A DNA stretch of 64,000 nucleotides from Ruminococcus sp. UBA1409 (lineage in GTDB: Bacteria; Bacillota; Clostridia; Oscillospirales; Ruminococcaceae): assembly GCA_002305045.1 (NCBI GenBank), contig DBPX01000016.1:15382-79381 (forward strand), in the 5' to 3' direction. This document shows positions 60,150 through 64,000 of the stretch, piece by piece. Under the pieces are notes generated by a model. That model worked only from the letters and a program-made list of their open reading frames with translations. It did not search any database and was not told where the DNA came from. Position numbers and translations under genes: made by a program. Numbering within the stretch: position 1 is the stretch's first letter; each line of letters begins with the position of its first letter.

Positions 60150-61160
60150 CTATAGCTTGACTATGTTAAACCCGGAGGACCTCAAAATCCTGTTATAAAC
60201 CGCAAGCCCCACTCCGTCCTGGGAGGGACATCTTGCAAAAATTGTAGCTGCGCCCAGCTCGTCAAACTGCCTGAGCCGTTCAAAAAGAAGGTGCGCCTGA
60301 GTCTCGCCGTCCGCTCCGTATGTAAGATACGGCATACCCTCTATCGCCTCGCCGTCCGAAAAAAGAAGGCAATAGCTTCCCTCGGTGCTGTTTTTTTGAA
60401 CATAGCTCCTAAACGCCTCAAGGTCGGATTCTATAAGAATAACTCTTGCTTTTGGAGCATAGTGCCTGTATTTCATGCCCGGAGAGGCGGCTGGCTTGTC
60501 GTTATCCACCTTTTGGGTGACTCCGCTGTCTATGATTACCCTTTTGGCGACGGCTAAAAGGTCGTCGTAGGAGATTCTGCCCGGTCTTAGAATCCTTACA
60601 GAGTCCCCCTCGAAGGAGATTACCGTCGATTCAAGACCTACCATAGACTCCCCGCCGTCGACTATGGCTGAGATTCTTCCGTTCATATCCTCGTAGACTC
60701 TTTTGGCGTTTGTAGGACTGGGACTCCCTGAGAGATTCGCAGAGGGAGCAGCCAGCGGAAAGCCGCACTCGGATATTATGCTCTGGCAGATCCTGTCGGA
60801 GGGAAATCTAATCCCGACAGTTTCAAGCCCTCCGCTTGTGACATAGGGTATCTCCCGCCTTTTAGGAAGCACCATCGTAAGAGGACCCGGCCAAAAGGCG
60901 TCTGCACAGGCGATTGCAGTTCTTGGCAAGGAGATTGCCGCCATTTTAAGCATATCCAAAGACGATATGTGGACTATCAATGGATTGTCACAGGGACGCA
61001 TCTTTGCCGAAAAAATTTTCCTAACGGCAGCCTCGTCGAAGGCGTTTGCGGCAAGACCGTAAACCGTCTCGGTGGGGACGGCGACAACCTCCCCCGCTTT
61101 TAAAAGAGACGCAGCCTCGATTATATCCCTTCTTGAGGTGCCAAGCAGCTTAGTTTCCAA
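60150..61160 (-). CDS. tsaC: Threonylcarbamoyl-AMP synthase (TsaC/Sua5 type)
   Basis: Makes threonylcarbamoyl-AMP for the t6A modification of tRNA. 336 residues: the YrdC domain (VPTETVYGLAANAFDEAAVRKIFSAKMRP, then GPLTMVLP and PLAAPSANLSGSPSPT) and the Sua5 C-terminal domain after the PGMKYRHYAPKA linker. It starts 3 bp after the prfA stop, as in many Firmicutes. Confidence 0.95.
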   Translation of the reverse strand: METKLLGTSRRDIIEAASLLKAGEVVAVPTETVYGLAANAFDEAAVRKIFSAKMRPCDNPLIVHISSLDMLKMAAISLPRTAIACADAFWPGPLTMVLPKRREIPYVTSGGLETVGIRFPSDRICQSIISECGFPLAAPSANLSGSPSPTNAKRVYEDMNGRISAIVDGGESMVGLESTVISFEGDSVRILRPGRISYDDLLAVAKRVIIDSGVTQKVDNDKPAASPGMKYRHYAPKARVILIESDLEAFRSYVQKNSTEGSYCLLFSDGEAIEGMPYLTYGADGETQAHLLFERLRQFDELGAATIFARCPSQDGVGLAVYNRILRSSGFNIVKL

Positions 61161-61163
61161 TTA

Positions 61164-62237
61164 TCACATACCCTCCTGCTTAGCAAGCCTGTCTGCCTGG
61201 TCCTTGGTTGCAAGAGGGTCTATAAGCATATCAAGCGAGCCGTTCATAATGCTGTCAATCTTGTAAAGGGTGAGACCTATCCTGTGGTCGCTGACCCTGC
61301 CGTCCGGGAAGTTATAGGTCCTTATTCTCTCCGACCTGTCCCCCGTTCCTATCTGGGAGCGCCTCTCGCCGGCAATAGCTGCCTCCTGCTCACGCTGCTT
61401 AAGCTCTAAAAGCCTTGACCTCAGAACAAGCATCGCCTTCTCACGGTTTTGCTGCTGACTCCTTTGGTCCTGACACTCGACTACCAGTCCCGTCGGAAAG
61501 TGGGTTATCCTGACGGCGGATTCGGTTTTGTTTATATGCTGTCCTCCTGCTCCTGAGGCTCTGAAAACATCTATTCTTAGGTCCTTTTCGTCGATGTAAA
61601 GCTCGACATCCTCAGCCTCGGGAAGAACGGCAACCGTTACGGTGGAGGTCTGTATCCTTCCCTGGGACTCTGTCTCCGGGACTCTTTGCACCCTGTGAAC
61701 TCCGCTCTCATATTTGAGCCTTGAATATGCTCCGCTTCCCGAAACGGTAAAGGAGACCTCCTTTATTCCGCCAAGCTCTGTTCTGTTTATGCTCAGAATC
61801 TCGGTTTTCCAGCGCTTAGACTCAGCGTACATTGTGTACATCCTGCAAAGGGAATTTGCAAACAGCGCAGCCTCCTCGCCTCCTGCGCCAGCCCGTATCT
61901 CGATGATGACATTCTTATCGTCGTTGGGGTCCTTAGGAAGCAAAAGAAGCCTTAGCTCCTCGGAAAGCCTTGAGACCTCCGCCTTTGACTCCTGGTACTG
62001 CTCCTCCGCCATCTTCCTTATGTCCGGGTCGCTCTCGGTTTTTAAAAGCTCCTCAGCCTCCTCCTGATTAGCCGCCGCTCTCTGGCAGCTCCTTAATACC
62101 TCGATTATGGGGGTGAGCTGTGAGTATTCCTTCATAAGCTCGCTGTAGAGCTTTGAATCGTTAATAGTTTCCGGCTGGACAAGACGCTCGTTAATTTCGT
62201 TGTACCTGTCGTCCAACGCTTTTAGCTTATCTAGCAT
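61164..62237 (-). CDS. prfA: Peptide chain release factor 1
   Basis: Recognises UAA and UAG and releases the finished peptide. 357 residues with GGQ at 231-233 ([12 protein letters not shown]) and the anticodon-like PET tripeptide in [18 protein letters not shown]. In many Clostridia prfA is followed by tsaC, as here. Confidence 0.97.
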   Translation of the reverse strand: MLDKLKALDDRYNEINERLVQPETINDSKLYSELMKEYSQLTPIIEVLRSCQRAAANQEEAEELLKTESDPDIRKMAEEQYQESKAEVSRLSEELRLLLLPKDPNDDKNVIIEIRAGAGGEEAALFANSLCRMYTMYAESKRWKTEILSINRTELGGIKEVSFTVSGSGAYSRLKYESGVHRVQRVPETESQGRIQTSTVTVAVLPEAEDVELYIDEKDLRIDVFRASGAGGQHINKTESAVRITHFPTGLVVECQDQRSQQQNREKAMLVLRSRLLELKQREQEAAIAGERRSQIGTGDRSERIRTYNFPDGRVSDHRIGLTLYKIDSIMNGSLDMLIDPLATKDQADRLAKQEGM

Positions 62238-62298
62238 TATATATCAATTCCTTTTCAGTAGAATAATAGTCATTTTAGATGTTAATTTATAACAGCCT

Positions 62299-62496
62299 TT
62301 AATGCATATTTTCACGCCCGCTCATATCAACTGCTTTAATATTTTTTTCCGCCTTGAGCCTTGGTATCATATACTCATGACCGCAGCCAAGACATCTTAG
62401 CTTAAAATCCATCCCCGAGCGAAGAACAAGCATTTTGTTGCTCCCGCAGGGGTGAGTTTTTTTCATTGTAAGTATGTCTCCCTTGGCTATATCCAT
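62299..62496 (-). CDS. DUF951 family protein
   Basis: 65 residues from ATG 62496. KKTHPCGSNKMLVLRSGMDFKLRCLGCGHEYMIPR, with three cysteines and a histidine, is characteristic of DUF951, a small probable zinc-binding family of unknown function. It precedes prfA in the same direction, with its own promoter. Confidence 0.88.
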   Translation of the reverse strand: MDIAKGDILTMKKTHPCGSNKMLVLRSGMDFKLRCLGCGHEYMIPRLKAEKNIKAVDMSGRENMH

Positions 62497-62589
62497 ATGA
62501 ACCAACCTCACAAACAAAGCTAATTACAGGGAAACCTGCCGCCAAAACCCAGTCCCGGCTCTTATACGCAGCAAGGCGTCCTTAAAGAC

Positions 62590-62618
62590 ATTATACCAGA
62601 TTATTTTCAATCATGCAA
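62590..62618 (-). promoter_or_regulatory. Promoter of the DUF951-prfA operon
   Basis: On the minus strand TTGCAT (62618-62613), 17 bp ending TGG, and perfect TATAAT (62595-62590). Confidence 0.72.
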
Positions 62619-62724
62619 CACCCATACCTTATTTTTGGACTCTCCTGAGGATTTAGGGAATATGAAAAGGCTGTTTCTCATAGAATAAACCAGTCTTTAA
62701 ATTATGAAAGGAACGGTGTGAGAA

Positions 62725-63699
62725 ATGATATATCCGCCCGAGGGCATAATTATAAATTCCGCCTCCAACAGAGCCTATCTTAAAAGCCCGGACGACCTTG
62801 AAAGAGCCTACAGGGACAGCGCAGTCCTGGAGTCGATAGCCGAAGTATGCACGCAGTCGCATGATTTGATAACAGCCATTCCCAAAATGAGAGGAATAAT
62901 GCCCAGGGAGGAGGTCTCAATAGGCATAAGGGAGGGTACTACTAAGGAGATAGCGATTATATCAAGGGTCGGCCGCCCTGTATGCTTTACAATAGAGGGC
63001 TTTGAGCTTTTAGGCGGAGAAAGGGTCGCTATGCTCTCAAGAAGAAGGGCTCAGAAAAGGTGTATAGACGAATACCTCTTACCCCTTAGAAGCGGCGAGG
63101 TAATAGATGCTGCGGTAACTCATATCGAGAGGTTCGGATGCTTTGTTGATATCGGGCTTGGAATACCCTCAATGATTCCAATAAACGAAATCTCAATATC
63201 AAGGATATCCTCCCCCACCGACAGATTCGCCGTAGGAGACAGAATAAAAGTAATCTATAAGGGCTATAGGGATGGCAAGTTCTACATAGGTCACAAGGAG
63301 CTTTTGGGGACATGGCTTGAAAATGCAGAGCTTTTCTCTCCCGGGGAGACGGTTAAGGGAATTGTCAGAAGCGTCGAGGAGTACGGAGTTTTTGTTGAGC
63401 TTATGCCTAACCTTGCGGGTCTTGCCGAGCCGGACGGAAAGATAAGCTCCGAAAGCCTAAGCCCGGGACAGCCGGTCAGCGTATACATCAAATCCATCAA
63501 TCCAGAAAAAATGAAGGTAAAGCTGATCATCGTAGCAGCAGGAGAAGCTGTCGAGGACAAAAGCGCAGGTAAAGATTTTTTAGATAGGACAAGAGGGGGC
63601 TATTTTATCACAAGCGGGAGAATAAAAAGCTGGAGATACTCCCCCGCAGGCTGTCAAAGGCTCATTATGAGCGCCTTTGACGACAAGACAGAGGCCTAG
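62725..63699 (+). CDS. S1 RNA-binding domain protein
   Basis: 324 residues. A non-canonical N-terminal domain (about 1-120) precedes two S1 folds: GEVIDAAVTHIERFGCFVDIGLGIPSMIPINEIS (about 124-190) and GETVKGIVRSVEEYGVFVELMPNLAGLAEPDG (about 210-265). It belongs to the RpsA-like proteins of Firmicutes, often described as a 30S S1 homologue, but the copy number of S1 domains is small and a ribosomal role is not certain. AAAGGA precedes the ATG. It is transcribed away from the prfA operon. Confidence 0.85.
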   Translation: MIYPPEGIIINSASNRAYLKSPDDLERAYRDSAVLESIAEVCTQSHDLITAIPKMRGIMPREEVSIGIREGTTKEIAIISRVGRPVCFTIEGFELLGGERVAMLSRRRAQKRCIDEYLLPLRSGEVIDAAVTHIERFGCFVDIGLGIPSMIPINEISISRISSPTDRFAVGDRIKVIYKGYRDGKFYIGHKELLGTWLENAELFSPGETVKGIVRSVEEYGVFVELMPNLAGLAEPDGKISSESLSPGQPVSVYIKSINPEKMKVKLIIVAAGEAVEDKSAGKDFLDRTRGGYFITSGRIKSWRYSPAGCQRLIMSAFDDKTEA

Positions 63700-63733
63700 G
63701 ATTAGGCGAAGAATTTATCGCTTTAATTTATTA

Positions 63734-63762
63734 AACGGTACAGCATATAAGGCTGTACCGTT
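63734..63762. repeat. Perfect 11-bp inverted repeat after the S1 gene
   Basis: AACGGTACAGC (63734-63744) and GCTGTACCGTT (63752-63762) with a 7-nt loop. It has no T run. It may act as an mRNA 3' end or belong to the repeat cluster next to it. Confidence 0.6.
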
Positions 63763-63916
63763 CAGCTTGTCAAAAAATATTTTTCGACAAGCTGGGGATG
63801 CCGAGAAACGTACGCAGACAAGGAAGAAGCCTCGATAGTCGTACTGATGTACTACGAGAGGCTTTTGACGCTGTAAGCAAAAATCAATTCACAGAGCCGT
63901 CTTTCGGCTCTGTGAA
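63763..63916. repeat. Cluster of inverted repeats, possible dispersed element at the right edge
   Basis: A near-perfect 32-bp palindrome (63763-63794) comes first. A compound hairpin follows, AAGCCTC (63827-63833) with GAGGCTT (63858-63864) and further inner pairing. The last is a perfect 12-bp stem TTCACAGAGCCG/CGGCTCTGTGAA (63888-63899, 63905-63916). No gene is present. Such dense hairpins resemble dispersed palindromic repeats of gut Firmicutes, but only one copy is visible here. Confidence 0.5.
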
Positions 63917-64000
63917 CAACACAATCATTTAGCTACCTAATGAAAACTAATAGACAGATAAGCCTGCATTTTGCGCTGCGTGTGTAGAAACACACACAAA

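Overview
The window looks like chromosomal DNA from an endospore-forming member of the Clostridia. An Oscillospiraceae/Ruminococcaceae-like gut or rumen organism is my inference. The basis is a full spoIIIAA-AH operon, spoIIGA-sigE-sigG, spoIIID, a SpoIVFB-like protease, a tyrosine T-box, pyruvate phosphate dikinase, a ferredoxin-linked NfnAB pair, rubrerythrin and a GH11 xylanase. There is no prophage, IS element or CRISPR array. Most of the window is tightly packed housekeeping and sporulation DNA.

Layout. 1-5.7 kb: 5' part of glmU (runs off the left edge), a GH11 xylanase lipoprotein, ppdK and a GNAT acetyltransferase. 5.7-6.3 kb: a decayed stretch with a frameshifted DUF6591-like gene and another remnant. 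6.3-9.2 kb: a BlaI-BlaR1-type regulatory pair with an operator over its promoter, lacking the usual beta-lactam sensor domain and followed by a small secreted protein. 9.2-14.2 kb: an unexplained intergenic stretch, tRNA-Leu(TAG), an OmpR-type two-component system, a five-repeat PepSY membrane protein and a helix-hairpin-helix protein. 14.2-19.6 kb: comFC, a DtxR/MntR regulator with an MFS transporter, a SpoIVFB-like protease, spoIIID (long hairpin over its ribosome binding site), a 750-bp gene-poor repeat region and a Xer-type recombinase. 19.7-21.7 kb: a P-loop ATPase, a small protein resembling only the DNA-binding half of Spo0A, and an AraC remnant.

21.7-35.7 kb (minus strand): a long apparent operon, asp23-nusB-tsaD-like-xseA-xseB-ispA-dxs-tlyA-nadK-argR-recN-DJ-1-mltG-U32-manA. 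It follows the Bacillus yqhY-nusB-xseAB-yqiD-dxs-yqxC-ahrC-recN order, but DJ-1/mltG/U32/manA stand where spoIVB and spo0A follow recN in Bacillus. 35.9-40.6 kb: spoIIIAA-AH. 40.7-44.3 kb: small membrane proteins, yajC and nfnAB. 44.4-50.3 kb: a cell-wall amidase, a GHL10-family lipoprotein and a PfoR-like EIIC protein. 50.6-53.4 kb (plus strand): rubrerythrin, then dnaD-dnaI behind a structured leader. 53.4-62.5 kb (minus strand): tyrS with T-box, sigG, sigE, spoIIGA, then DUF951-prfA-tsaC-coaE-slt-M18 peptidase. 62.7-63.7 kb: an S1-domain protein; the right edge holds a cluster of strong inverted repeats.

Mother-cell sporulation is the main theme: SpoIIGA processes pro-SigE, SigE drives spoIIID and spoIIIA in known systems, SpoIIIA channel proteins support the forespore, and SigG acts there late. 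Many minus-strand transcription units start at near-consensus SigA promoters, several with a TGn extended -10. Starts were moved from the longest open frame wherever a ribosome binding site, promoter or upstream stop argued for it.
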